64,000 nt of DNA from Gillisia sp. UBA3175 (GTDB lineage Bacteria > Bacteroidota > Bacteroidia > Flavobacteriales > Flavobacteriaceae): positions 124,001-188,000 of the forward strand of contig DEXV01000002.1 of assembly GCA_002364325.1 (NCBI GenBank). Direction: 5' to 3'. Both the position numbers and the translations under genes were made by a program. Under the pieces are notes generated by a model. It saw only the letters and a program-made list of their open reading frames with translations, did not search any database and was not told the DNA's origin. Positions 8,661-17,862 of this stretch are shown piece after piece. Position 1 is the first letter of the stretch; every line of letters begins with the position of its first letter.

Positions 8661-9769
8661 TTTATTACCTCTAAATAACATTCTTCCAGTTTCTCTACCA
8701 TATTTTCAAGACTAAATTCAGTTTCCACTCTCAATCTGGCGGCTTCCTGGAAATTCCTTCTATCTTCAGATATATGAATAAGCCTTAATGCCCCGTTCGA
8801 CAGTTCTTTTATATTGCCAACCTCACAAAGAATCCCATCTTCATTTTCTCGAATTACTTCCACTACACCTCCCGCTTTTGTTGCAACAATAGCACAATTC
8901 ATACTCATTGCCTCTAGTAAAGCAATTGGTAAGCCTTCAAATGCAGAGCTCATCATAAAGATATCCATTGCAGAGAAATAGGAAACGGTATCGGTTTGAA
9001 GACCTGGAAGAAAAACCTTTTTTTCTAAGTCTAAATTCTTGACGAGTGTCTTAATTTCGTCTTCTAAGGGTCCAGCTCCAACTAAAATACCAAAAACATA
9101 ATCTGCCCTATCACTTATAATTTTAAAGGCATGTAACCAGTCTGGAATACTTTTTTGTTCTCTAAAAACAGCAATGTTACCAATTACTATAGCATCGGTA
9201 GGAATTTTAAATTTATCTCTTATACTATTACCCTTAACAATATCTCTCTTGAATTTTTGAGTATTTACACCGTTAAGCAAAGTTTGAAAAGGTATAGATG
9301 GAGAAATGTTTTCTTTAATAGACCTAGTAACATCTTTTGAAACTCCTAAAGCTATACTCTGTTTATTGAAGGTTAACTTATTAAGCAGTTTTGTAAGAAT
9401 ATGATAACGTTCTTGGATGTTATGCTCGGTATAAATCAATGGAATTTTAGTTTTTGAAAAAACTATTCTCCCTAAAAATCCAGACCATGGTAGATGGCAG
9501 TGAATTAAATTAATAGAATGCTTCTTACAATAACTAATTACTGCTGGATAATGCTGTAATAATTTAAAATTATTAGTGGCCGAAATGCAGGTAACATGTC
9601 CTCCTTCATTTTCAATAGCTTCAACCATTTGATTTTTCCAAGGAAGAAAATAAATATAATGAAATTCAAACTTTTCGCAATTATGCAGCTTAAGAGTCTC
9701 GGGCAGCAAAGTTTCTGCACCACCGCGCCCTAGTGATTTTATAATATGAAGAATTTTAAATTTTTGCAT
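8645..9769 (-). CDS. GT4-family glycosyltransferase
   Basis: Retaining GT-B glycosyltransferase, 374 residues. The N-terminal acceptor lobe has GRGGAETLL and HCHLPWSGFLGR. The C-terminal lobe has the GT4 signature FEGLPIALLEAM near residue 280, where the Glu-x7-Glu pair binds the nucleotide sugar, followed by VATKAGGVVEVI. No membrane segment is seen, so it should act on the inner face of the cytoplasmic membrane. It has its own good promoter (9789-9818) and is flanked by the octamer repeats, so it resembles a self-contained cassette within the locus. The final residues NEVTQ are encoded inside the repeat array. Donor and acceptor are unknown. Confidence 0.85.
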   Translation of the reverse strand: MQKFKILHIIKSLGRGGAETLLPETLKLHNCEKFEFHYIYFLPWKNQMVEAIENEGGHVTCISATNNFKLLQHYPAVISYCKKHSINLIHCHLPWSGFLGRIVFSKTKIPLIYTEHNIQERYHILTKLLNKLTFNKQSIALGVSKDVTRSIKENISPSIPFQTLLNGVNTQKFKRDIVKGNSIRDKFKIPTDAIVIGNIAVFREQKSIPDWLHAFKIISDRADYVFGILVGAGPLEDEIKTLVKNLDLEKKVFLPGLQTDTVSYFSAMDIFMMSSAFEGLPIALLEAMSMNCAIVATKAGGVVEVIRENEDGILCEVGNIKELSNGALRLIHISEDRRNFQEAARLRVETEFSLENMVEKLEECYLEVINEVTQ

Positions 9770-9788
9770 TTAATTTGAAATCTAATAG

Positions 9789-9818
9789 CAAAATTAAGGC
9801 AATATAAAATGGGTGCAA
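9789..9818 (-). promoter_or_regulatory. Bacteroidota-type promoter (-33 TTG, -7 TAnnTTTG)
   Basis: The minus strand reads TTG at 9816-9818, a 19-bp spacer, then TAATTTTG at 9789-9796. Both boxes match the flavobacterial consensus with normal spacing. The -7 box is about 20 bp upstream of the ATG at 9769. Confidence 0.65.
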
Positions 9819-9845
9819 GGATTTAAGAGAAATTTATTAATTGTG

Positions 9846-9862
9846 AGTAAGTGAAGAAGTGA
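9846..9862. repeat. Short inverted counterpart of the 8-bp repeat
   Basis: Contains AGTAAGTGAAGAAGTGA, two AGTGA-type octamer units in the opposite orientation to the array at 8589-8660. It lies between two glycosyltransferase genes, upstream of the promoter of the gene at 8645-9769. It is short, so relatedness to the main array is tentative. Confidence 0.4.
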
Positions 9863-9899
9863 CTGATCCGTATGGAATTTCACAGATACAAAAGTGTCA

Positions 9900-10994
9900 T
9901 TAACTCCTACTTTTGGGGATAGGGTGAATTAACGACTCATACACTTTGACAAACCTCTTAGCAATCTTCTCATTCATATACGCCCTAAGTACCATAATAT
10001 GCGCAGCTTCCATTTGTACCAAATTTGGATTTTCAAGAGTCTCTAGAATTACTTTTATAAAGCTTTCCTCATCATCCTTCTCTATTAATTCACCTGTTTG
10101 GGAGGACACAATTTCTGAAATTCCACCTACATTAAATGCTACAATCGGAGTTTTGCACATCATGGCTTCCAGCAATACTCCCGGAAGACCTTCAATTATG
10201 CTCGGTAATACCAATACATTTGCAGCTTTAATATAAGACAGCGGATTATTGACAAAACCGTAAAAGGTGATGTTTTGTGTCAAATTCATCTTTTTCACTT
10301 CTTTTTCAATTTCAGCCTTCAAAGGACCGTCACCAATTAAATGAAGGTGAACATTCGACTTACTTTTTAAAACCGATCGAAAGATTCTTAAAAGCCCGAA
10401 ATGATTCTTTTCGAAGGTAAAACCTCCTACATGAATTATATGTTGATAATTCTCAGGTTGAAGACTGATTACGTTGATTTTTGATAAAGGTTCTAATCCA
10501 ACGGGTATAACCTTAGTATTTCCTTCTAAATATGGAAAATGATTTAAAATATCTTTTTCTGAAACTTGGGAAACTGAAAGTACATACGCAACATTTTTAT
10601 AAAAAAAAGAATTTAGCTTTTTTTGAATATATGAATTTAAATAGCGACCAACCTCACTCGCGTTTCTTGAAATCACAGGGGTATTCCAACCAAAGTACTT
10701 TTTTGAAAAAATGGCATATTTAAGAGTATCTCCAGCATTTGCCTGGATGATATCCGGCTTGAATTCCTTTACAATATTGTTCAATTTTCTCCATGCCGCA
10801 ATATCAAAAAACCTAATTTTAGAATTAGCATTTAGTGAAAGGATTTGCCCCTGAAAAGGTAAATTAGCATTTCCCTTAAAAATAGCTACGATTTTAACTT
10901 GATGACCTAATTCGATTAAATGATTTGATAGCTGACAGGTGAACATCTCTGCTCCACGATTTTGGGGTTTTTGAATTAAGTGGATAATATTCAT
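9900..10994 (-). CDS. GT4-family glycosyltransferase
   Basis: GT-B fold glycosyltransferase of 364 residues. The N-terminus has NRGAEMFTCQLSNHL, the donor lobe begins HVGGFTFEKNHFG, and the GT4 signature is IEGLPGVLLEAMMCKTP near residues 265-281 with both glutamates present. GGISEIV follows, as in most members. The ATG starts directly after the stop codon of the upstream GT4 gene (10995), so the two are likely co-translated. It should add one sugar to the lipid-linked repeat unit at the cytoplasmic membrane. No membrane segment or signal peptide is visible. The sugar transferred cannot be told from sequence. Confidence 0.85.
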   Translation of the reverse strand: MNIIHLIQKPQNRGAEMFTCQLSNHLIELGHQVKIVAIFKGNANLPFQGQILSLNANSKIRFFDIAAWRKLNNIVKEFKPDIIQANAGDTLKYAIFSKKYFGWNTPVISRNASEVGRYLNSYIQKKLNSFFYKNVAYVLSVSQVSEKDILNHFPYLEGNTKVIPVGLEPLSKINVISLQPENYQHIIHVGGFTFEKNHFGLLRIFRSVLKSKSNVHLHLIGDGPLKAEIEKEVKKMNLTQNITFYGFVNNPLSYIKAANVLVLPSIIEGLPGVLLEAMMCKTPIVAFNVGGISEIVSSQTGELIEKDDEESFIKVILETLENPNLVQMEAAHIMVLRAYMNEKIAKRFVKVYESLIHPIPKSRS

Positions 10995-12131
10995 TTAATT
11001 GATCAGCTCTAGATAAACCTTTTCATATTGCTCTGAAATTTTAGAAATTTCAAATTTTTCAATTGCAGATTTTCTTGCCTTTTGGGCCTTTTCCATCATC
11101 TCATTTGGATTTTGCAAAGCCCAAATGATTTTTTCCTCTAAATCTTCTACAACACCCGTTTTAAAAATCACGGCTTCTTCTTTAGATAAACATTCCAGAT
11201 TTTCAGGAATATTCGATGCTAATATTGGAGTTTTTGCCATCATTGCTTCAATTAAAGCTCCAGGAAGCCCTTCATACCAGCTAGGAAATACAAATAAATC
11301 TGAAAGTTCCAAAAGGTCAGGAATATCAGCTCTATTTCCTAAAAGTATTATTTTCTTTTCAAGAATATTTTTAGAAATAAATTCTTGCAAAACATCTCTG
11401 AATTGACCTTCACCTGCAATTAATAAAAGCAAATCTGGATAAGTTTCACTAACTGTTTTAAATGCCTTCAATAAATCAAGCTGACCTTTTCTGGCTAATA
11501 ATCTACTAACATTTAGAAGGATTGTTTGATTAGCAATCCCAATTTCATCTTTTAATTTTTGAACTCTATCGATTCCAATACCTTTAAAATCATTAATATC
11601 TCTTCCCCTATGAACTACCTGAATTTTATTTAAAGGAATTTTTAATGCTGACGAATTAGTATTTTGAATCGCTTTGGAATTGGATATAAATAAATCGACA
11701 TTTCTACAAGTATAACTGTCATAAAGTTGAATTAAATAAAGCTTTAGCTTATTAAAATAATTCAAATTTGAATATCGTTCTTTTATATATGAATTATTCA
11801 CTAGGCTATTTACTAAAGGCACATTAATATGCTTTTTTAATTTTCTTCCTATAATATCAGATTTAAAAAGTGTAGTATGTATAATATCTGGTTTAATTAC
11901 TTTTACTAAAGGAAGTAAACTTTTTAGCACCTCATCGAATCGATAACCTCTTGAAATATCTAAGCTATAGACTTCAATACCATTATTTATCAAAGAATTC
12001 TTTAAATTGGAACCTTTATAAATATGGATAAAAACCGGTGTAATATGATTAAAGTTTATAGCTATGTTTACTAAACTAGTTTCAGCCCCGCCCACTTCTA
12101 ATGTATCTATTAAAAATAATACTTTTTTCAT
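10995..12131 (-). CDS. GT4-family glycosyltransferase
   Basis: 378 residues, GT-B fold. It starts MKKVLFLIDTLEVGGAETSL and carries LLNVSRLLARKGQLDLLKAF, then the GT4 signature YEGLPGALIEAMMAKTP near residues 283-299. It is the intact relative of the truncated gene at 20994-21470: both share LIDTLE.GGAE.SLV, PDIIHTTLFKSDIIGRKLKKH and LVNSLVNNSYIK. It lies at the start of a tight pair with the GT4 at 9900-10994 and follows a 351-bp AT-rich spacer that holds two interleaved inverted repeats. The presence of both an intact and a broken copy suggests duplication or joining of related loci. Confidence 0.85.
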   Translation of the reverse strand: MKKVLFLIDTLEVGGAETSLVNIAINFNHITPVFIHIYKGSNLKNSLINNGIEVYSLDISRGYRFDEVLKSLLPLVKVIKPDIIHTTLFKSDIIGRKLKKHINVPLVNSLVNNSYIKERYSNLNYFNKLKLYLIQLYDSYTCRNVDLFISNSKAIQNTNSSALKIPLNKIQVVHRGRDINDFKGIGIDRVQKLKDEIGIANQTILLNVSRLLARKGQLDLLKAFKTVSETYPDLLLLIAGEGQFRDVLQEFISKNILEKKIILLGNRADIPDLLELSDLFVFPSWYEGLPGALIEAMMAKTPILASNIPENLECLSKEEAVIFKTGVVEDLEEKIIWALQNPNEMMEKAQKARKSAIEKFEISKISEQYEKVYLELIN

Positions 12132-12482
12132 AATTCAGAAAGGTAACTTTTTGTATATCTAGAAAGAAATTTTTTAACTATTTTAAAATACATAATCTAT
12201 TGTTTTTGGTTTTAAAATAGTTATAATACCAAAAACAATTTAATAGGATTATAAACATCATCTTTATTTAAAATTCCTTCGTTTACATTATCATTTATAA
12301 TTTTAACCTCTATATAACAATAGAGTTAAAAGAAAATTAAATAGATTTTAAATATTCCTTTAATACTTCATTACCCTTAATTATATTTCTCAAAAAAATC
12401 GATTTAGAATTAATGAAAAACTATATTATATTAACGATTCCGTTGTTATCCTATACTAGTTTTATGTTATAACCTGCATATA
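12132..12482. other. AT-rich spacer with interleaved inverted repeats
   Basis: No credible gene is seen in these 351 bp. Next to the downstream GT4 gene are two perfect inverted repeats that interlock. The first has 13-bp arms AACTATTTTAAAA (12176-12188) and TTTTAAAATAGTT (12210-12222). The second has 11-bp arms ATTGTTTTTGG (12199-12209) and CCAAAAACAAT (12229-12239). They could form alternative hairpins in the leader of the gene ending at 10995, or end transcription of the GT2 gene that stops at 12483. The rest is very AT-rich with no clear promoter. Confidence 0.55.
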
Positions 12483-13394
12483 TTATATTTTTTTTCCTCC
12501 ACTTAATTTCAAATGTATTCTAATAGCTTTTTTATAGGGTAGAAAATTAAAAATTATAAATGTAACTATTGATTTTACCATTACAATCTTATTCCCAAGT
12601 ATTCTTCCTGCATATTTGTTACCTTCCTTTATCAAATTTTGATGGTAGAGTAACCATTGAATTTTATAATAAAACCTTTTAATAAGTTCTTCATTATTAA
12701 GGATTTCGTATCTATTCTTATTGGAAATAATTTTATAAGATTTTATTAATTCCGTTTTATCATTCCTAACCCTATCATCATTATGCGCATAAATGGTCAT
12801 TAAAATTTTTGGAATATATTCAAAACTAACTACTTTGTTTAATCTTATTAACCAATCTGTGTCTACAGCAATCCGTAATCGTTCATCAAAATATCCTACC
12901 TCGTTAAAAACAGCTTTTTTAACAATAATCCCACATCCAGTACCAATTTTTAACTCTTCCAAAAATGACTTGGAAGGATCAGGTTTCCAGATTGATTTTA
13001 TTGTAATATTAGTTGAGGTATTATATACCTGATAATCTCCAAAAGCGAATTTTGTTTTAGGTTTTTTTAATATGAGTTTAAAAAATTCTTCTAAACAATC
13101 AGGCATCATTTCATCATCACTATCCAGAAAAACTAAGTATTCACCTATAGAATTTTTAATTCCAGTATTCCTAGCTCCTGCATTTCCTAAATTTAATTTA
13201 CACTTTATAAACTTGATACGACTATCACTAAATTTTTTTATAACTTCTTCTGTATTATCTTCTGAAGCATCATCAACCACTAATAACTCCCAATTGGTAT
13301 AAGTTTGGTTGATCACACTTTTTATTGCCCTAGAAATTAAATGAGCTCTATTGTATGTTGGTGTTATTACAGAAATTAAAGAGTTTCGTTTCAT
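12483..13394 (-). CDS. GT2-family glycosyltransferase
   Basis: Inverting GT-A fold transferase, 303 residues. The N-terminus reads ISVITPTYNRAHLISRAIKS, typical of GT2. VVDDASEDNTEEV near residue 40 binds the nucleotide, and FLDSDDEMMPDCL near residues 90-102 carries the DxD-type metal motif. The C-terminal third is basic and probably contacts the membrane surface. Upstream, 39 bp away, is the Wzx gene at 13434-14897, so they likely share a transcript. It should add one sugar to the repeat unit; donor unknown. It is similar in layout to the GT2 at 21477-22409, including an isolated basic C-terminus with hydrophobic residues. Confidence 0.85.
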   Translation of the reverse strand: MKRNSLISVITPTYNRAHLISRAIKSVINQTYTNWELLVVDDASEDNTEEVIKKFSDSRIKFIKCKLNLGNAGARNTGIKNSIGEYLVFLDSDDEMMPDCLEEFFKLILKKPKTKFAFGDYQVYNTSTNITIKSIWKPDPSKSFLEELKIGTGCGIIVKKAVFNEVGYFDERLRIAVDTDWLIRLNKVVSFEYIPKILMTIYAHNDDRVRNDKTELIKSYKIISNKNRYEILNNEELIKRFYYKIQWLLYHQNLIKEGNKYAGRILGNKIVMVKSIVTFIIFNFLPYKKAIRIHLKLSGGKKI

Positions 13395-13433
13395 ATACTA
13401 ATCATTAATTATTTCACTTATTAAAAGTCAAAT

Positions 13434-14897
13434 TTAGATCGGATTCATCATTTTTTTTCTAAAAATCATTTTCTTCGCAAGTTTATATTCTTGGCTTTTG
13501 AAAATTATTGCGAGACAAATATATGATAGCGCTCCTAAAAATGTAAGGGTTATAAGATTAATAATAGGTAAAAAACCTAAACTTAATAAATATAATTTTA
13601 GAAAATAAACGATCAGCATCATAAATACTGTTAGAAAAAAAGAATTAGATAAATTTTTAAACATTTCAATTATTGAAACGTTAATTAGACGCCCCGCGAA
13701 ATAAAAATTTGGTATTGCTCCAATAACACCAATTGCTGCATATATTAATACTAAACCCATTAAACCGTTTAATTTAATTCCAATATAAAATCCGATTACG
13801 TTCAATAATCCAAAAACTAAGGAAACTCTAAAAGCTATATGAGACTTTCCTAAGGAATTATAAATAACGCCATTTAGACTAAGTATGGATTGAGAGGCTC
13901 CTAGGACTGATAAAATACTAACTAATGGTATCATCTCTACCCAATTTGGACCAAAAGCTGTTAAAACAAATTCCTCAGAAAGTATTGCTAATCCTCCCAT
14001 CATTGGAAAAGTTAGAAATGCTATTACTTTTGTAGCGTTAAGATATATCCTTTTAATTTCTGGAAGATTATCCTGAATTAAGGAAAATGAGGGAAACATG
14101 ACTTTCGAAATAACACGGGAGAAATTAGTTAAAGGAAGGAGCATTACTGCATATGCCTTGGAATATATACCTAATGCTCCGCTATTTAACATTTTACCAA
14201 TCATTAGATTATCAGCGTTTCTGCTCCAGTAATTTATTAATGAGTCTCCAGCAACATTCCTTCCCATTTTAAACATAGAGTTAAATGATTCTTTATTTAA
14301 TTTAAATTTTTGACGGACAGGATAATAAATAAAATATAAAATGGAAGTAAATAACTCTTGTGAAACAAGCTTTATTAAAATACTCCAAACTCCAAACCCT
14401 TTGTAGGCAAGAAATATTGCCAAAGCAGAACTTAATATGAGAGCGACTAAAAAGATAATTGAACTCAACTTAAAGTTAATATCCTTTGTTATTAAAGCTT
14501 TGTTTACGCCTGTTAAGGCAGTTATTATAAATATAAGTGAAAGTGTCTTAGTCAGCACATTCAAAATCTCTACCTGATAAAATTCTGCAATAAAAGGAGA
14601 AAGAAAAAAGAATAATATAGTTAAGACTATCCCTGAGATTACGTTAAAAAAGAATACTGTATTAATATCATTCTGGGAAACTTCTTTTTTTTGAATTAAA
14701 GAGGCACTAAATCCAAAATCTACAAATCTTATAGCGAAACCTGTAAAAACAGTTACCATGGCAATTGTCCCAAACTCTTCTGGAGATAATAATCTTGCCA
14801 GAATAAAGGTAATTATTAAATTTAAAACTTGAGCTCCCCCTTGATTGATAAAGCTCCAAATTAAACCGGTTCGAGTTTTTGTTATATGAGTTGACAT
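13434..14897 (-). CDS. wzx: Wzx-type polysaccharide flippase (lipopolysaccharide biosynthesis protein)
   Basis: 487 residues with about twelve to fourteen hydrophobic segments. It belongs to the MOP/PST superfamily: the N-terminus TRTGLIWSFINQGGAQVLNL and LARLLSPEEFGTIAMVTVF are characteristic of WzxC-like exporters. It should move undecaprenyl-linked repeat units across the cytoplasmic membrane. Its start codon overlaps the stop of the upstream WecF-like gene by one base, so the two are translationally coupled. It is one of two flippases in the locus (the other is at 24411-25895), and they belong to visibly different subfamilies, which suggests two different glycans or a joined locus. Confidence 0.9.
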   Translation of the reverse strand: MSTHITKTRTGLIWSFINQGGAQVLNLIITFILARLLSPEEFGTIAMVTVFTGFAIRFVDFGFSASLIQKKEVSQNDINTVFFFNVISGIVLTILFFFLSPFIAEFYQVEILNVLTKTLSLIFIITALTGVNKALITKDINFKLSSIIFLVALILSSALAIFLAYKGFGVWSILIKLVSQELFTSILYFIYYPVRQKFKLNKESFNSMFKMGRNVAGDSLINYWSRNADNLMIGKMLNSGALGIYSKAYAVMLLPLTNFSRVISKVMFPSFSLIQDNLPEIKRIYLNATKVIAFLTFPMMGGLAILSEEFVLTAFGPNWVEMIPLVSILSVLGASQSILSLNGVIYNSLGKSHIAFRVSLVFGLLNVIGFYIGIKLNGLMGLVLIYAAIGVIGAIPNFYFAGRLINVSIIEMFKNLSNSFFLTVFMMLIVYFLKLYLLSLGFLPIINLITLTFLGALSYICLAIIFKSQEYKLAKKMIFRKKMMNPI

Positions 14898-16165
14898 TAA
14901 TTTAATTCTTTAAAAATCTTAACCCATTGATTGGAAATTTTATCTATTGCAAAATTTTCAGAAACCATTTTTCTATTAGAACTAATCAATTCCTTGTAAT
15001 CAATTATCCTCTGATCTAAATTCATTAAAATATTTTCTAATTCATTAAAATTTTTAAAGGTGAGATATTTGATATTAAAATCAATAAACGTTTTATATGG
15101 AAGCCAATCACCTACAATTGCCAAATTATTAGTGTAGAAAAATTCTGTTAGAAATGCGCTCAAACCATCAGTCGTTGGACAATGGATATAAATATTTGAA
15201 ATAATTTTTAGTTTTGCTAAATCTTCCCAATCCAAAAAATCGGTTAAAAAAGTAAATGTAGAATGTGAAAATTTTACCTTTTTTCTAAGTTCTTCTATAT
15301 ATACTCCAGTTTTATCTCCATATGTTAGTGGGAATATGATATGATATTTTGAAGCTACTTCATTTGGGAGTTTATTTAAAGACTCCAAAAAACTCTTATG
15401 GTTGTTTTCCCAATGAGCATTATGTCCAAATAAAATAACAATTTTGTCTTTATTTATATTGAGAGAAGTTTTGAATTTTGGAATCCAATAAGGATCCATA
15501 TTGAGTTTAGATGCAATTTCATAATATGTATTATCATGTATAAACCTTGCATATCTTATTTTATTCTTAAGTTGGAAACCATATCTAGTCAATATTGCAA
15601 ACTCCATTTCCTGTGTAGCAGAAGTAATAAAGTGAGCATTTTTTAATATTGAATTTTGAATTTCATGATCTCTCCAAGAATCTATTCTAAAAATATCTGA
15701 ACCCCAATAAGTAATTATGAAAGTATATTCTTTTTTTAAATATTTAAAAAAAAGTGCAAATATGTGTTTAGGAAAATGTAGATGTATAATATCTGTATTT
15801 GTATTTTCATCTATATATTTTGCATAATAATATGCCTTAATATGCCTTAATATCAAAAAAAAAGCAACCCTAATAAAATTAAATCCATTTTCAGCAAAAC
15901 ATATTTTTAAATCTTTCCAAAAATAATTATTGAAAATTACCGAAGGTATAGCACCCAAGAAAATCAGAATGTTTTTGAGATTGGGCTGATATTGATAATT
16001 ATTCTTAAAAACAGATTCTGCATTCTTTTTAACATCTTTATTTTCAAATTCTTTTAAGTTGAAAGTATTAAAATTATATTCTATTAATTCAGGTGAAATT
16101 TTTGAATATAATTGCAATATATAGTTTGACTGACCTATGCCAGTAACAAGCACATTCTTTTTCAT
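14897..16165 (-). CDS. WecF/GT4-like glycosyltransferase
   Basis: 422 residues. It lacks the classical GT4 EGLP motif but resembles GT-B enzymes of the Fuc4NAc-transferase (WecF) kind. Visible features are DIIHLHFPKH and TYWGSDIFR in the acceptor lobe, and ILFGHNAHWENNHKSFLESL plus FPLTYGD in the donor lobe, recalling the G-x-N-A...N-H motif and the PL-x-Y-G motif of WecF-like enzymes. CPTTDGLSAFLTEFFY near residue 355 is at the nucleotide site. It lies between the CBS-nucleotidyltransferase (9 bp upstream) and the Wzx with which it overlaps, so it probably uses the sugar made by the preceding gene block. Donor identity is inference. Confidence 0.7.
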   Translation of the reverse strand: MKKNVLVTGIGQSNYILQLYSKISPELIEYNFNTFNLKEFENKDVKKNAESVFKNNYQYQPNLKNILIFLGAIPSVIFNNYFWKDLKICFAENGFNFIRVAFFLILRHIKAYYYAKYIDENTNTDIIHLHFPKHIFALFFKYLKKEYTFIITYWGSDIFRIDSWRDHEIQNSILKNAHFITSATQEMEFAILTRYGFQLKNKIRYARFIHDNTYYEIASKLNMDPYWIPKFKTSLNINKDKIVILFGHNAHWENNHKSFLESLNKLPNEVASKYHIIFPLTYGDKTGVYIEELRKKVKFSHSTFTFLTDFLDWEDLAKLKIISNIYIHCPTTDGLSAFLTEFFYTNNLAIVGDWLPYKTFIDFNIKYLTFKNFNELENILMNLDQRIIDYKELISSNRKMVSENFAIDKISNQWVKIFKELN

Positions 16166-16173
16166 TACAAAAT

Positions 16174-17247
16174 TTAAAAATTGATACCTTCAAAACCCAT
16201 TTTCTTAGAGGTTTTATTATATTCATCCCATTGTCCAATATCCATCCAAGATCCTTCACTCACTGGAAATACTCCAACTTTACCTTTCCTCATCATGATT
16301 TTTTCTATTAAAGTAGTAATATGAAAAAATTCATTTTCAGGTATCTCATCAAGAAGATGTGGCTCAAGTATATACATTCCCGCATTTATGAAAATATTGA
16401 ACGCAGGCTTTTCCTTTAGTTTTGTTAAAATACCATTATCACCAAACTCCATTGTCCCATATGGAATTTCAAAATGTTTAACTGCACTAACTGCAGTTAG
16501 TTCATTTCCATTTGTTTTATGATATTTTAACATTTCTGAATAGTCATCCTTTATTAAAATATCACAATTGGTTACAAAAAATGTAGTTTTTATATTTCCT
16601 TTTAATAATTGCAGACTACCAGCTGTACCAAGTGGTTTGTCTTCTACAAAATAATTTATTTTATAATTACAATCAATTCCATTAAAGTAATTACGAATCA
16701 TTTCTTGTTTGTAATTTACTGTCAAATAAAAATTTTCGACCCCTACCCTATAAAATGAATCAATTATCCATTCTACAATAGGTTTATCCCCTATAGGAAT
16801 TAAAGGTTTTGGTATAATATTGGTAATTGGTTTTAAGCGAGTTCCCTCACCACCAGCCATAATAATTACAGGAATATTTAAAATTTGATTTTGAATTTGC
16901 TCCTTTCCCTTAAAAATTTGATCCCAAAAAATAACATCGACAATATTACTTTTAGAATCAACTATAGGCATTGCTTCTATCCTATGTTGAATCATTAAAT
17001 CTTTAATTTCCTTTTCACTATCTGTTTCTGAGGCAATAATTATATTATCTCTTAATATAGATCCCACAGGTTTATTTAATGCTACATTTGATAAAATAGC
17101 TCTTTGTATGTCACCAATACTAAGAACGGAGTGAAATTTATTGTCATTACAAACAATTAAAAGTTTAGATTTTAATTTGTCCATTTTTTGCAAAGCAATT
17201 CTAATACTTTCACTAGGTTCTATTTTAAAATCATTCCAATTTTTCAT
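16174..17247 (-). CDS. CBS-domain nucleotidyltransferase (PtmE-like)
   Basis: Two-part protein of 357 residues. Residues 1-115 hold a pair of CBS motifs (ESIRIALQKMDK...LSIGDIQRAIL and SEKEIKDLMIQHRIEAMPIVD). Residues 125-357 are a sugar-phosphate nucleotidyltransferase with IIMAGGEGTRLKPITNIIPK, FVTNCDILIKDDY and PFNIFINAGMYI-type motifs. This fusion is the architecture of Campylobacter PtmE, which makes GDP-GlcNAc precursors for legionaminic acid. It sits 6 bp after a NeuD/PglD-type acyltransferase and next to an aminotransferase and a 4,6-dehydratase, which supports that role. Activation of another sugar phosphate is the main alternative. The CBS pair may regulate activity by binding a nucleotide. 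Confidence 0.8.
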   Translation of the reverse strand: MKNWNDFKIEPSESIRIALQKMDKLKSKLLIVCNDNKFHSVLSIGDIQRAILSNVALNKPVGSILRDNIIIASETDSEKEIKDLMIQHRIEAMPIVDSKSNIVDVIFWDQIFKGKEQIQNQILNIPVIIMAGGEGTRLKPITNIIPKPLIPIGDKPIVEWIIDSFYRVGVENFYLTVNYKQEMIRNYFNGIDCNYKINYFVEDKPLGTAGSLQLLKGNIKTTFFVTNCDILIKDDYSEMLKYHKTNGNELTAVSAVKHFEIPYGTMEFGDNGILTKLKEKPAFNIFINAGMYILEPHLLDEIPENEFFHITTLIEKIMMRKGKVGVFPVSEGSWMDIGQWDEYNKTSKKMGFEGINF

Positions 17248-17253
17248 ATTAAT

Positions 17254-17862
17254 TTATTTAGCTGGTACACCCATTACAGTTATATCATTTTTAATATTCT
17301 TTGTAACTACAGCTCCAGCACCAACTATTACATTATCACCAATTTTTATATTAGGTAAAATTGTTGCATTAGCACCAATATAGGAACCATTACCAATTTT
17401 AACATTACCTAAAATTACTGCATTAGGAGCAACTGTAGAATAATCACCAATAGTACAGTTGTGCATTATGTTGGCACCCACATTTATTTTACAAAAATTA
17501 CCAATAAATGATTCTGAAGAAATATGTGTGTTTTGACATATAATTGACCCAATTCCTATTTTAGCGTAACTAGACACCAAAGCATATTTTGATATTACTG
17601 TGAAAAATGAATTATTAAATTGAGAATAATAATTGAACAATTTTTCACGCAATCTGCCATTATCAGGAGTTATAATTATTGAATATTCATTGTAAAGTTC
17701 TAAAATGTTTTTTGCATCTTGATCAGTACCCAAAATTTTATATTTGTAGTACTCCCCTTTTTTATCATTATCAATTATGCCTATTAAATTTATGTCTAAT
17801 AGTTCGACTTGTTCAATTACTTCATGAAATCCACCTACAATAATTACAGAATTATGACACAT
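17254..17862 (-). CDS. NeuD/PglD/LegH-type sugar O/N-acyltransferase
   Basis: Left-handed beta-helix acyltransferase of about 202 residues. The N-terminal Rossmann-like domain starts MCHNSVIIVGGF and the C-terminal half is built from hexapeptide repeats (IGNFCKINVGANI, IGDYSTVAPNAVI, IGNGSYIGANATI, IGDNVIVGAGAVV), ending GVPAK. I chose the ATG at 17862, which overlaps the aminotransferase stop by 11 bp; a GTG at 17880 would add six residues and a longer overlap. By position between the aminotransferase and PtmE-like gene, it is expected to acetylate the 4-amino group made by the aminotransferase. A second, related acyltransferase lies at 19030-19632. Confidence 0.8.
   Translation of the reverse strand: MCHNSVIIVGGFHEVIEQVELLDINLIGIIDNDKKGEYYKYKILGTDQDAKNILELYNEYSIIITPDNGRLREKLFNYYSQFNNSFFTVISKYALVSSYAKIGIGSIICQNTHISSESFIGNFCKINVGANIMHNCTIGDYSTVAPNAVILGNVKIGNGSYIGANATILPNIKIGDNVIVGAGAVVTKNIKNDITVMGVPAK

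Noticed and set aside
15831..15850. Exact tandem copy of the 10-bp unit TATGCCTTAA inside a glycosyltransferase gene
   Set aside because: Considered as a slippage site for phase variation. Only two units are present and the frame is intact, so chance is enough.
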